In this document: one piece after another, positions 35,259-43,867 of the stretch
How positions within the stretch are numbered: position 1 is the stretch's first letter
How the letters are laid out: each line of letters begins with the position of its first letter
NCBI GenBank assembly: GCA_021772615.1
Contig: JAJFLQ010000052.1
Location: 1 to 53,598 of the forward strand
Reading direction: 5' to 3'
From: Verrucomicrobiota bacterium
GTDB lineage: Bacteria; Verrucomicrobiota; Lentisphaeria; JABSQK01; JAJFLO01
DNA length: 53,598 nt
The notes under the pieces: generated by a model
Database searches by the model: none
What the model was told of the DNA's origin: nothing
What the model saw: only the letters and a program-made list of their open reading frames with translations
Translations under genes and position numbers: made by a program

Positions 35259-35313
35259 GAAGGACACTATCGCATGCATGAGGTCGTCGGCGACGTGCTC
35301 CTCTTGCGCGCGA

Positions 35314-35400
35314 TGTTGGAGTTCGCACTTTAGTGTGGGTTTCACGCTCAATCCGCGCCGGCGAGCCGAGGCGTGGCACACTAAAGTGCGAACTCCAACA
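35314..35400. repeat. Palindromic REP/MITE-like repeat, copy 2 (24-bp perfect arms)
   Basis: Perfect 24-bp inverted arms at 35314-35337 and 35377-35400, beginning TGTTGGAGTTCGCACTTTAG. The 39-base centre starts GGTTTCACGCTC and has its own GC-rich dyad (CGCCGGCG). The copy at 23751-23836 shares arms and the GTGGGTTTCACG segment. It lies 55 bases after argF and could end its transcript. Confidence 0.75.
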
Positions 35401-35564
35401 GGCAGGCGAATGCAGACTTGGCCGTTCGTTTGCCTCCAGGTCCATCGCCAGCGTCCGTGTTTGTCTAACTAGAACGACCTGCTCAGTAGGGGGCCGCGTC
35501 ACGCGGCGAACCGACCACGATTCGTCATACGCAATTTGCCCTTTTTCGTTTTATACCTATTGTT

Positions 35565-35590
35565 CACTTACTCACTACTCACTACTCACT
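35565..35590 (+). repeat. Short tandem repeat (CTCACTA)n
   Basis: Roughly three and a half copies of the 7-mer ACTCACT in the leader of the RRM gene, about 30-55 bases before its ATG. Slippage here could change leader length. Confidence 0.5.
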
Positions 35591-35620
35591 GTTGTTTACA
35601 AACGGCACACGGCTACTCTC

Positions 35621-36040
35621 ATGAAGATCAAGATTGAAAATTTGGCCGACGACTGTACCGAAGACGCGTTGCGCTCAGCCCTTGAGCCGTTCGGAACTGT
35701 GGCGTCGGTCGCGATTACCAAAGACAAGAACGACGGCAAGGCGACCTGTTACGGTATTGCCGAGATGGCATCGACCGAAGAGGGGAAAGCTGCGATGGAC
35801 GGGTTGAGCGGCAGTACCCTGAACGGCAATACACTCACGGTTGCCGAGGCCAAGAGCGAATGCGCTGAACCGGTCTTGCGGCCAGGCCAGCGGGGGTACG
35901 ACGGCAACTCGGGCGGTTACGGCGGCGGCAAGAGTGGATTCGCTGCCGCGAAGGGGAACTTCAAAAATTTTCGCGGTGGATACGCAGGCGGCCGCGGTCG
36001 TAATACCGGCGGGCGCGGCGCGCAGGGGCGCGGTCGCTGA
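35621..36040 (+). CDS. Small RRM RNA-binding protein with Gly/Arg-rich tail
   Basis: A 139-residue protein: one RNA recognition motif (residues 1-78: KIKIENLADDCTEDALRSAL, KATCYGIAEMASTEEGKAAM, LNGNTLTVAEAKSE) followed by a flexible Gly-rich tail with RGG-type repeats (FRGGYAGGRGRNTGGRGAQG). This is the layout of bacterial, cold-inducible Rbp proteins. The aromatic residues that usually stack on RNA are partly missing: RNP2 reads IKIENL without the Phe/Tyr and RNP1 has Ile for the second Phe. Start at ATG 35621 gives the family N-terminus; the longer frame upstream runs through repeats. Confidence 0.85.
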   Translation: MKIKIENLADDCTEDALRSALEPFGTVASVAITKDKNDGKATCYGIAEMASTEEGKAAMDGLSGSTLNGNTLTVAEAKSECAEPVLRPGQRGYDGNSGGYGGGKSGFAAAKGNFKNFRGGYAGGRGRNTGGRGAQGRGR

Positions 36041-36144
36041 GTTGACTGATCCGACTATAATCGAAATCCGACCCACCAACGACATGGGGTAGGCCGGCTT
36101 TGGAGAACGCGGAAGGCGAACCGCCAATGAACGCCATCTTCTCG

Positions 36145-37056
36145 TTAAGCTTTCCGGCGGCGATGGCGGGCAACCCCGCAGATACCGAGTCCGGCGAACA
36201 ACAGCATCATTCCTGTGGCCGGCTCGGGCACATTCGCCTGTGGATCCGAGATGTCGAATTCGAAGCCGCCAGTCAGATCAAAGAATGCATATCGCCCTTC
36301 GGTCGAACTGCCGTCGACCTGAATCGGCTCGTTCGAGCTGAAGGTGTACGTTACCGGCAGAAAGAATGGGCTGCTGCCGGTGTTGGTTCCCGATGCGGTG
36401 CCCGAGATGAAGCCGGTGTTGTAGTTGATAATCATGTGTGTGGTAAAGTCAACGTAGTCGGCTACAAGGTCGTACGTGCCGGGACTCGATTCGTGAACGA
36501 GCCGCATGTTGCCGCCGCGATAGAAGCGATGTTCGATAAACGTGTTCGAGCCGAACAATGCTGTTTCCATGTAATAGTCGGTCGGCGCACTTACATCCAG
36601 GAACTGGTTGTTCAGGCTCACATGCAACGGCCCGTTCAATCCTACCGCGGCCAGACTGGCGGCGGGCGCCGACGCGCCGAATGGCGATGACAGGGCGGTG
36701 ATCGGTGACTCATCGCCGGTCACAGTATCGAAGAGGTCGCGCGTGGCGAGTTCGGTGTAGACGCCGTCGAGGTCACCAACGGGGTGTCCGGCGGGGATAG
36801 GATCACCGAATTCATCAAATGGCGTGGGGACGAAATTAGGGCCAGTGTAGCCGTGAGCGACAAGTCCCTGCCCGTTGCTGGCCAGACCGGTAAAATTCAC
36901 GTTGACCGTCATCGTATAGCACGGCTGCGTCAGGAACAGTCCGAGCGCCGCGCAGATGCAGAAAAAGACCAACGGTTTCACACCCGATCTACGGCTTGTC
37001 TTCGAAACATGTCGTGATGTATGTTCTGAAGCCTCACTCCACTCTACGATGTGCAT
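36145..37056 (-). CDS. PEP-CTERM sorted secreted protein
   Basis: A 303-residue exported protein. It has a signal peptide (VKPLVFFCICAALGLFLTQP after a long basic n-region), a beta-rich mature region without known motif, and a PEP-CTERM tail: VPEPATG, a hydrophobic helix (MMLLFAGLGICGVA) and a basic end RHRRRKA. Such tails are recognised by exosortases, which implies that an exosortase is encoded elsewhere in this genome. ATG at 37056 has AGGAGG five bases upstream. Likely delivered to the cell surface or matrix; function unknown. Confidence 0.85.
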   Translation of the reverse strand: MHIVEWSEASEHTSRHVSKTSRRSGVKPLVFFCICAALGLFLTQPCYTMTVNVNFTGLASNGQGLVAHGYTGPNFVPTPFDEFGDPIPAGHPVGDLDGVYTELATRDLFDTVTGDESPITALSSPFGASAPAASLAAVGLNGPLHVSLNNQFLDVSAPTDYYMETALFGSNTFIEHRFYRGGNMRLVHESSPGTYDLVADYVDFTTHMIINYNTGFISGTASGTNTGSSPFFLPVTYTFSSNEPIQVDGSSTEGRYAFFDLTGGFEFDISDPQANVPEPATGMMLLFAGLGICGVARHRRRKA

Positions 37057-37145
37057 TGCTTCCTCCTTCCCATGGTGTGTGTTATCGCCGTATTCACGCT
37101 GCAGATACCGGCCAAAAAACTCCGTATTATGCAGGATGCCACTAG

Positions 37146-37640
37146 GTGCCCGCCGCTCGTCTGTACTATAAAAAAAATCGGCAAGAATTCAATAGCTGGC
37201 CCGCCAATCTTTGCGACCTTGTTAAGGTTTTTGTCGATGTGCCGAATGCGACCTTGCGCGAGCCGTTCGAGGTAAAGATTCGGGCGGAAGCACAGGGTTG
37301 TGACGTGAAGTATGATCGCGTCTATCTTCAGGTTGAAGGAATCGAGTCTGTCGAAGTTCAGGATTACGATTTCGAGTATGACGAAGACGGTACGCGAAAG
37401 TCCCGCCGTGAGGTGGTCCGCAAGTCGGCGACGACATACGACATTGAGATGGCCGTGGCAGGACCAGGCGTTCTAAAGGAAGGTGAGACAGGTGAGTGGA
37501 CAGTGGAGGTTCGTCTTCCGGAAGGTGCTACTCCTGAATTTAGAGGCAAGTTTGCGAGATATCGTTACCGCGTATTTGCCGGCCTTGATTGCTTTGGAAA
37601 CGATCCCGACTCGGGCTGGGTCGATATTCGCGTGTCGTAG
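37146..37640 (+). CDS. Hypothetical protein with arrestin/Spo0M-like beta fold
   Basis: A 164-residue protein rich in beta-strand patterns: VFVDVPNATLREPFEVKIRA, VYLQVEGIESVEVQDYDFEY, GEWTVEVRLPEGATPEFRGK and YRYRVFAGLDCFGNDPDSGW. The run of a bound-ligand-like first sheet followed by a second sheet recalls arrestin-like or Spo0M proteins, but I cannot confirm this. The first 25 residues look unlike the rest, so the true start may be internal. No signal peptide. It lies 89 bases from the start of the divergent PEP-CTERM gene. Confidence 0.55.
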   Translation: MPAARLYYKKNRQEFNSWPANLCDLVKVFVDVPNATLREPFEVKIRAEAQGCDVKYDRVYLQVEGIESVEVQDYDFEYDEDGTRKSRREVVRKSATTYDIEMAVAGPGVLKEGETGEWTVEVRLPEGATPEFRGKFARYRYRVFAGLDCFGNDPDSGWVDIRVS

Positions 37641-37802
37641 CTCCTGGCCCGCGCCCCGCAAGTAGCATAGGCCTCGTCTGTCGTCTGGCTGGTTTCGCGC
37701 TACCAGAAAACGCGATCGAACGTCTCATTCCATGGAAAAGGTTGCAGCTTTGCGCAATTCGGCGTAATTTGTGGAATAAGCAACACAAAATACCGCCGAA
37801 TT

Positions 37803-39059
37803 ATGAAAAATCGTTTTTTGCAGAAACAGCTGTTGTCCAGGGCGGCATCTAAATTCGGCAGATTAATTGTTCTCACCGGAGCCCGGCAGACCGGCAAGAC
37901 AACACTGGTTGGGCGGTGCTTCGCGGATTACGATTACCTGTCGATGGACGACCCTGTGACCCGTCCACAATATACTGCATTGTCAGCGGCGCAGTGGAAG
38001 GTACGGTTTCCCCGTGCCGTTGTCGACGAAGTGCAAAAGACGCCGAGTCTGATCGAAACCGTCAAGGCCGTCCATGACGCTAATAACGAGACCCGTTATG
38101 TGCTTACGGGTTCGAGCCAGATTCTGCTTCTTGATCAGGTTCGCGAAAGCCTGGCGGGACGGGTCTCGGTACTTGAACTATATCCGCTTACCTTCCCCGA
38201 GATACGAACGCGGAAATGGGAAGACAGGATCAGCGAATCCCGACTGATTGATTGGCTGCGAAACCGCGATATCGGACTGATCCGTGACGGCATGCCGCAA
38301 AGCGAAAGCAATTACGCGCACAATGCCGAAATTCTGCGGCGATACCTGGCCTACGGAGCGATGCCCGCGTTGTGGGATGAATCGATAACCGCAGAGGACA
38401 AAGATGAGTGGTTACGGAATTATATCAAAACCTATCTTCAACGTGACCTCCGGGATCTGGGAAATGTTCGTGAGCTCGAACCGTTCGTACTGGCACAGAA
38501 AGCGACGGCACAACATAGCGGATGTCTGTTAAATTATAGCAACCTTGCGAATCTCGCGGGAATTACGCCGAAGACGGCAAAGCGGTTTGTCGGCTATCTC
38601 GAGCTCAGTTACCAGGCGGTTCTCCTACGGCCCTGGTTTCGCAACAAGAACAAACGGCTGTCTAAATCACCCAAAATACACTTTCTCGACCCCGGCATAC
38701 TACGGGCGGTATTGTCTCGAAAAGGAGAACTGACCGGGAATGAATTTGAGACCGCCGTGTTCGCCGAGATCTACAAGCAGATCAGAACCAGCCGCCTTGA
38801 TGTGGACGTTTTCCACCTGCGCACATCCGATGGTCGGGAAGTTGACCTCCTGATTGAGACCGAATCCGGCTTTATACCGATCGAGATCAAGATGACAGCG
38901 AATGTGGTTGCGTCGGACGGGCGCAATCTTCGTGAACTGGAACACATCCTTGATAAACCAGTGATACACTCGTTGATTGTTTCGAACGATCAACGGATAA
39001 GAACATTTGGCGACAACATAACCGCCGTTCCAGCCGCGTGGCTCCTGGGAAGCGTATAG
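37803..39059 (+). CDS. AAA+ ATPase with DUF4143 (first of two)
   Basis: A 418-residue AAA_14/DUF4143 protein. P-loop LIVLTGARQTGKTTLV (residues about 21-36), Walker B-like AVVDEVQKTPSL, sensor region YVLTGSSQILLLDQVRESLA and GRVSVLELYPLTFPE, then the DUF4143 part with YLQRDLRDLGNVRELEPFV, a winged-helix-like segment (LANLAGITPKTAKRFVGYLE), and a nuclease-like end GREVDLLIETESGFIPIEIK. Such proteins are widespread, mobile and of unclear function. No partner gene is visible. A second, divergent member lies at 51331-52467. Confidence 0.88.
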   Translation: MKNRFLQKQLLSRAASKFGRLIVLTGARQTGKTTLVGRCFADYDYLSMDDPVTRPQYTALSAAQWKVRFPRAVVDEVQKTPSLIETVKAVHDANNETRYVLTGSSQILLLDQVRESLAGRVSVLELYPLTFPEIRTRKWEDRISESRLIDWLRNRDIGLIRDGMPQSESNYAHNAEILRRYLAYGAMPALWDESITAEDKDEWLRNYIKTYLQRDLRDLGNVRELEPFVLAQKATAQHSGCLLNYSNLANLAGITPKTAKRFVGYLELSYQAVLLRPWFRNKNKRLSKSPKIHFLDPGILRAVLSRKGELTGNEFETAVFAEIYKQIRTSRLDVDVFHLRTSDGREVDLLIETESGFIPIEIKMTANVVASDGRNLRELEHILDKPVIHSLIVSNDQRIRTFGDNITAVPAAWLLGSV

Positions 39060-39125
39060 CCGGATGCGGCGCGTAAAAGTTGCAGGCGATTATTATGGAA
39101 AATTGTGGACCGAGTTTCGGTGTAT

Positions 39126-39217
39126 GACTACCGATTTTAGACGGTAGTCTTTGATAAGCGTAAGCTTATGAACGCGTCCAGGCTTAAGCCTGGAACGAAA
39201 CTTCCGCCGAAAGGCGG
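39126..39217. terminator. Four tandem hairpins between convergent genes
   Basis: In order: GACTACCG/CGGTAGTC (39126-39149), ATAAGC-GTAA-GCTTAT (39154-39169), the perfect 18-bp palindrome TCCAGGCTTAAGCCTGGA (39177-39194), and CCGCC-GAAA-GGCGG (39204-39217). They fill most of the gap between the DUF4143 gene and hflC, which end towards each other. Likely a bidirectional terminator or a compound REP cluster; no long U-run. Confidence 0.6.
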
Positions 39218-39273
39218 GACTCAGACAGATCGCTCGTTGGGCAAGGACGTATCAGTACGCGTGTAGCGGCCGG

Positions 39274-40272
39274 TCAACGCCTGCTGCCGCCTGCCGGCAC
39301 GGCGCCGTGGTCCGGGTCCATGCCTTTCAGAAACTTAAAAAGGTCGCTTTCGGTCGACAGCATCACGGTCGTGTTCGCGGCGAAAATCGCCTTGTACGCC
39401 TGCATCGTCCGGGTAAACTCATAAAACGCCACGGACTCCGCACTCTGGTTGTAGGCGTTCGCATAGATTTCCGTCGCTTTGGCGTCCGCCACTCCCCGAA
39501 TTTCCTCGACCTTCCGATAGGCTTCCGACTGGATTTTGTTGAGATCACGTACGCGATTGCCGCGGATCCTCGCGGCTTCGCCGTTGCCTTCAGAAAGGAA
39601 ACGCTCCGCGATCTGCCGCCGCTCACTGATCATGCGATCATAGATCTTCGGGCGTACGCTTTCGTTGTAGTTGATCCGTTTGAAGCGGATATCGAGCAAT
39701 TCGATGCCGAATACCTGAACCTTGTCGGCGGCGGCGGTGAAGATCTCCTGTTCGACCAGCATGCGGCCTTTCTGGATCGGCACCAGCGCGCCCATATTCA
39801 GATCCCGTTCTGCATCGGTGAGGAGCGCGTCGCGCAGCGGCACGCGTTCCCTCGTGGTGCGGATGATCTCGATCAACTCGTGCTTGGCCACGGCGTTGCG
39901 GGTCTCGCTGCCGAGAATGTCGTCCAGGCGTGACTGGGCGCTGCGCTCGTCGCGCAGGCGCAGAAAGTACTGCAACGGATCCGTAATCCGCCAGCGAGCG
40001 AAGAGATCAACCGAAATGTAGAGCTTGTCCTTCGTTGGCATATCCGACGGTTTCCCGTCCCATTCAAGGATGCGCTTGTCGATCGGATTGATGTCTTGGA
40101 TGAACGGTATCTTCAGCTTCAAACCGGATGTTGTCACCGGAGCGCCCACCGGCTTGCCGAATTGGGTGATGATCACCTGTTCGATCTCGCTGACAGTATA
40201 AATTGAACTCATCGCTACGTAGCCCCCGATACAGAGGATCACCAGGATCGTCATGTGTTTGGCATTGTTCAT
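39274..40272 (-). CDS. hflC: HflC, SPFH-domain protease modulator
   Basis: A 332-residue band-7/SPFH protein with one N-terminal membrane helix (MTILVILCIGGYVAM) and a large periplasmic SPFH domain (YTVSEIEQVIITQFGKPVGA, VDLFARWRITDPLQYFLRLR), then a coiled-coil region (SEGNGEAARIRGNRVRDLNK). It forms the HflKC cage around the FtsH protease in the inner membrane. Its ATG overlaps the hflK stop by four bases. Order hflK-hflC and lengths match the classical pair. Confidence 0.92.
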   Translation of the reverse strand: MNNAKHMTILVILCIGGYVAMSSIYTVSEIEQVIITQFGKPVGAPVTTSGLKLKIPFIQDINPIDKRILEWDGKPSDMPTKDKLYISVDLFARWRITDPLQYFLRLRDERSAQSRLDDILGSETRNAVAKHELIEIIRTTRERVPLRDALLTDAERDLNMGALVPIQKGRMLVEQEIFTAAADKVQVFGIELLDIRFKRINYNESVRPKIYDRMISERRQIAERFLSEGNGEAARIRGNRVRDLNKIQSEAYRKVEEIRGVADAKATEIYANAYNQSAESVAFYEFTRTMQAYKAIFAANTTVMLSTESDLFKFLKGMDPDHGAVPAGGSRR

Positions 40273-41333
40273 GGCCGGACCTCCTTGTGGCTATCGAGAT
40301 TCAGCAACGGCAGGATGCCGCGCATCTGTTCATCGACAATGATCTTGGAGCGAATGCCCGGCAGAATCTCCTGCAGGGTTTCAATGTAAATGCGCCGGCG
40401 TGTGACTTCCGGGGCCTTGGTGTACTCCGCCAGCAGCGTGCTGAACCGGGCGACATCGCCTTCCGCTTCGTTGATTCGCTTCAAACGGTAGCCGTCGGCC
40501 TCGCGGATGCGCTGATCCTTCTCGCCGTCCGCAAGCGGAATCACCTTGTTGTAATCGCGTCGCGCCTCGTTGATCAGCTTCTCCTTCTCCTGCTGCGCCT
40601 GATTGACCTCGTTAAACGACTCCTGCACCGGTTGCGGCGGATTGATGTTCTTCAGCTGTACCTGATCGATACTGATCCCCATGGCGTATTTCGTTGACAG
40701 CGCCTGCATCTTCGCCAACGCCTCCGTCTCAATTTCCTGACGACCGATGGTGATAACTTCGTCGACAGTGCGGTCGCCGACGACCTCGCGCATCACGGAT
40801 TCAGACACATAGCGCAGCGTCTCGCCGGGTTCCCGTACTTCGAACAGGTACTTGACCGGATCGGAAATGCGGTATTGAACCACCCACTCGACGAGTGCTG
40901 CATTGAGGTCTCCGGTTACCATCTGCGTTTCGCGTGTCTGATTACCGGGTTGCGACGTCTGGTAGCGATCGCCGGAGCCCGGTGTCATAAATCCGAATTC
41001 CTGCTTCAGCTGCCGTTTCACCGGCACGACGGTCGCCTCATCGATACCCATCGGTAATTTGAAATGCAGCCCCGGCGGCACGTTCTTGAGATACTTTCCG
41101 AAGCGCTGCACAACCGCGACCGAGTCGCTCGGAACGGTGTAGCACGCGGTCCACAACCCTAAACCGACGAGGGCGAGGACGGCAATAACAAAGATGCCGT
41201 TCGAGCTGCCACCCGGAACCATCCGTCCGAGCTGATCCTGTCCCTGGCGGATAATATCGTTCATATCGAAGTTGGAACCCTGCCCGTCGTGCCACGCGCC
41301 GGACCCTCCGCCGCCGCTGTTTTGCGGTGCCAT
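40269..41333 (-). CDS. hflK: HflK, SPFH-domain protease modulator
   Basis: A 354-residue partner of HflC: Gly-rich cytoplasmic start (NSGGGGSGAWHDGQGSNFDM), one membrane helix (GIFVIAVLALVGLGLWTACY), an SPFH domain (VPSDSVAVVQRFGKYLKNVP, VEWVVQYRISDPVKYLFEVR), a region that reads VQLKNINPPQPVQESFNEVN, and a coiled coil. ATG at 41333 is preceded by AAAGGA seven bases upstream. It forms with HflC the membrane complex that regulates FtsH. Confidence 0.92.
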   Translation of the reverse strand: MAPQNSGGGGSGAWHDGQGSNFDMNDIIRQGQDQLGRMVPGGSSNGIFVIAVLALVGLGLWTACYTVPSDSVAVVQRFGKYLKNVPPGLHFKLPMGIDEATVVPVKRQLKQEFGFMTPGSGDRYQTSQPGNQTRETQMVTGDLNAALVEWVVQYRISDPVKYLFEVREPGETLRYVSESVMREVVGDRTVDEVITIGRQEIETEALAKMQALSTKYAMGISIDQVQLKNINPPQPVQESFNEVNQAQQEKEKLINEARRDYNKVIPLADGEKDQRIREADGYRLKRINEAEGDVARFSTLLAEYTKAPEVTRRRIYIETLQEILPGIRSKIIVDEQMRGILPLLNLDSHKEVRP

Positions 41334-42088
41334 TGCATCGTCCTTTCATATCTAATCGTTGACTATCGTCCGTGTCCCCCTGCGTAGTGCGATTCTACGG
41401 GCACCGAGCCGGATGCGGGTGCCCCAGATGAGGACGGTTGCAAATGGTAACGGTCGCCGGTGTTCAGAATCAAAGAGGGAAACTACGTACCGGCAACCTA
41501 TATCGGATTAGCCTGAATGCCAGCCGTTACCCTCGGCACGACACGACATATGACGGCGTACCGCATAAATCCTTTGTTCGTCGGGTATCACGCTCGCCAA
41601 CTCAGGTAGCCCACGAAACACACCAAAAACACGAAAGAAGAAAAGGGAAATTTTCGTGTCATTCGTGTGTTTCGTGGGCAACCCTGTCAACGTGTAACAG
41701 AGGTATCGAACGCCTCTCGGAACCGGGCCGGAGCCGGACACGCCAACCCAGACGGCGATACATGTCATGTCCAAGGCGTGACGCCGTTCAACACAATGAT
41801 AACCATCAAGACAGGTGGATCCCGCCGTCGATCCGTGCAGGACAGGCAGTACATCCACGTCAAAACGCGGTCGGTACGTCACATCGCTGCCGCGGCGGTA
41901 CACGCGAGCGGCCGTTGGAAATACGCGACCTCCGACGTATGTTTCTTGTTACTGCCGTAGTCGCGGCATATTTCGGGAAGACGCAGATCCAGCCGCAAAT
42001 CACGCTACTCTGGCGGCACATGTGCGGGCAGATCGGACGACCCGGAACTTTTTAATGGAACCATTGTTTGACTGAAACGAGGTGAATT
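41334..42088. other. Gene-free stretch between hflK and glmM
   Basis: It contains a dispersed-repeat inverted pair (41609-41679) but no gene I can support. An open frame of about 200 codons across 41438-42055 has no motif, no good ribosome binding site and runs through the repeat, so it was rejected. Confidence 0.5.
41609..41679. repeat. Inverted repeat with 15-bp perfect arms (CCACGAAACAC type)
   Basis: GCCCACGAAACACAC (41609-41623) pairs perfectly with 41665-41679; the adjoining AAACACGAAA and TTTCGTGTCATT extend the stem with mismatches. Sequences of this kind (CACGAA/TTCGTG multiples) are common dispersed repeats in many environmental genomes. Confidence 0.6.
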
Positions 42089-43486
42089 GTGTCGCAGGCA
42101 GGTTCGAAAATCTTTGGCACCGATGGCGTCCGCGGCCGCGCTAATATCGAGCCGGTCACTGCGGAGACGGCCCTCAAGCTTGGGCGCGCTGCCGGCCATA
42201 TCTTCAAAAACCTTGAACGGCAATCCAGAAGTCGCGGCCGGCATCGCATTGTCATCGGCAAGGATACGCGGTTGTCCGGGTACATGATCGAAAACGCGAT
42301 AACTGCAGGCGTTCTGTCGATTGGCGTCGATGTGTTTGTAATCGGCCCCCTGCCCACGCCCGGAGTCGCCTACGTAACGCGGAGCCTGCGGGCTGACGCC
42401 GGAATTGTCATTACCGCATCCCACAATCCATATGACGACAACGGCATTAAGTTCTTTCGCGCCGACGGTTACAAGCTGGATGACGAGATTGAGACGAGGA
42501 TCGAAGATCTTGTTTTCAGCGGCGAAATTGAACATGTGCGTCCCACCGCTCATGAGATTGGCAAGGCGGTGCGGATCGACGATGCTCTCGGGCGCTACAT
42601 CGAATTCGCGAAGGCCTCGCTGCCGCGGCAAATGACACTCGAGGGAATGCGCGTAGTCGTCGACTGCGCGCACGGCGCGGCCTACAAATCCACGCCTTGT
42701 GTCCTTCGCGAGCTTGGCGCCGAATTATTCGTATATAATAACGAGCCGGACGGTCGCAACATTAATCGGGAATGCGGGTCGATGTTCCCTGCGATGATCT
42801 GTGACAAGATGCGGATCCACGGAGCCGATATCGGTATTGCTCACGACGGCGACGCAGACAGGGTTCTGCTGTGTGACGAATGCGGGAACGTCGTCGACGG
42901 CGACGACATCATGGCCATCGCCGCGCTTGATATGCTTCGCAACGAGACATTGACGGAGCGCACACTTATCGCGACGGTAATGAGCAATTCCGGATTGATT
43001 GCAGCTGTTGAAGCAGCCGGCGGGCGCGTGGTGCGCACATCCGTCGGCGACAGACACGTGATCGATGAGATGCTGAGAAGCGGCTGCAATCTCGGCGGCG
43101 AACCGAGTGGGCACCTGATCTTTCGTGATTACGCGACCACAGGTGACGGACTTGTCGCTGCGCTGCAGATCATGGGGATCATGAAGCGCGAGGACAAGCG
43201 CCTCTCGGAATTATCAAAATGCTGGCAGCGGTTCCCCCAGGTATACCGAAATGTGCGCGTGAGTGAGAAGCGGCCATTTGAAGAGCTTGACGATGTCGTC
43301 GACCTCATTCGCGGCGCGGAAGCTGAGCTGGCGGCGACAGGCGGCTACGTCCTGGTGCGATATTCCGGCACCGAACCGAAAGCGAGAGTGCTGCTCGAAG
43401 GCCACGAACGGACGGTCCTTGAGCTCTGGGCAAAACGGATATGTGAGGCGATTCGCAGCCAGGTCGGCGACGTCTCAGGTGGTTAG
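42089..43486 (+). CDS. glmM: Phosphoglucosamine mutase
   Basis: Converts glucosamine-6-phosphate to glucosamine-1-phosphate on the way to UDP-GlcNAc for peptidoglycan and LPS. The 465-residue alpha-D-phosphohexomutase has FGTDGVRGRANIEPVT at the N-terminus, the phosphoserine loop GIVITASHNPYDDNGIKFF (S111), the metal loop DIGIAHDGDADRVLLCDE, the sugar loop GGEPSGHLIF and the phosphate-binding RYSGTEPKARVLLEG. GTG start at 42089 with GAGG upstream. The FGTDGVRG start and TASHNP (rather than TGSHNP) favour GlmM over phosphomannomutase. Confidence 0.93.
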   Translation: MSQAGSKIFGTDGVRGRANIEPVTAETALKLGRAAGHIFKNLERQSRSRGRHRIVIGKDTRLSGYMIENAITAGVLSIGVDVFVIGPLPTPGVAYVTRSLRADAGIVITASHNPYDDNGIKFFRADGYKLDDEIETRIEDLVFSGEIEHVRPTAHEIGKAVRIDDALGRYIEFAKASLPRQMTLEGMRVVVDCAHGAAYKSTPCVLRELGAELFVYNNEPDGRNINRECGSMFPAMICDKMRIHGADIGIAHDGDADRVLLCDECGNVVDGDDIMAIAALDMLRNETLTERTLIATVMSNSGLIAAVEAAGGRVVRTSVGDRHVIDEMLRSGCNLGGEPSGHLIFRDYATTGDGLVAALQIMGIMKREDKRLSELSKCWQRFPQVYRNVRVSEKRPFEELDDVVDLIRGAEAELAATGGYVLVRYSGTEPKARVLLEGHERTVLELWAKRICEAIRSQVGDVSGG

Positions 43487-43867
43487 GTATTTTCCGTCTC
43501 TTTTGTACGTCTCGATTATTCCGATCTTTGGACATCCGGAACGAATGACTTCGAGGTCGGTGTTATGATATTCTTCAGCGTACCCCGGATAAAGATCGTA
43601 AGTAGATTTCCCTTCGACCTCCTTAATCGTTTTGCCGATTGATGCCGCTGCGTACGCATTCGTTATCAGTATACAATTGTTGGTATCTTTACACCAGATC
43701 ATCGCGGGTACCAAGTCGAATAGAGACCTATCCTGGAGTTAACGATATTGATAATCCTGTGTCATTTCGTATTGGACGGCTTGCGCCGATTGTGTCGCGG
43801 CGAATGCCTTGCGAAGCTCCTGTAATTCGGAGATCAGTTGGGCTTTCGTTTTCGCGCTGTCGTCCAT
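43475..43867 (-). pseudogene. Broken PAS-domain sensor (histidine kinase-like) gene
   Basis: From ATG 43867 the minus strand reads MDDSAKTKAQLISELQELRK and stops after QDYQYR; this is the coiled-coil N-terminus typical of PAS sensor kinases. In another frame, immediately downstream of that stop, comes RSLFDLVPAMIWCKDTNNCI then GKSTYDLYPGYAEEYHNTDL, a PAS domain, which ends at YKRDGKYLTT by stop at 43475, inside the last codons of glmM on the other strand. A frameshift near 43730 and loss of everything after the PAS core make this a remnant; no histidine kinase domain remains. Confidence 0.7.

Noticed and set aside
36100..36690. Plus-strand open frame of 196 codons
   Set aside because: It is antisense to the PEP-CTERM gene, which has a signal peptide, a sorting tail and a strong ribosome binding site.
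41438..42055. Open frame of 205 codons upstream of glmM
   Set aside because: It crosses the CCACGAAACAC inverted repeat, has no ribosome binding site or domain pattern, and is low-complexity basic.
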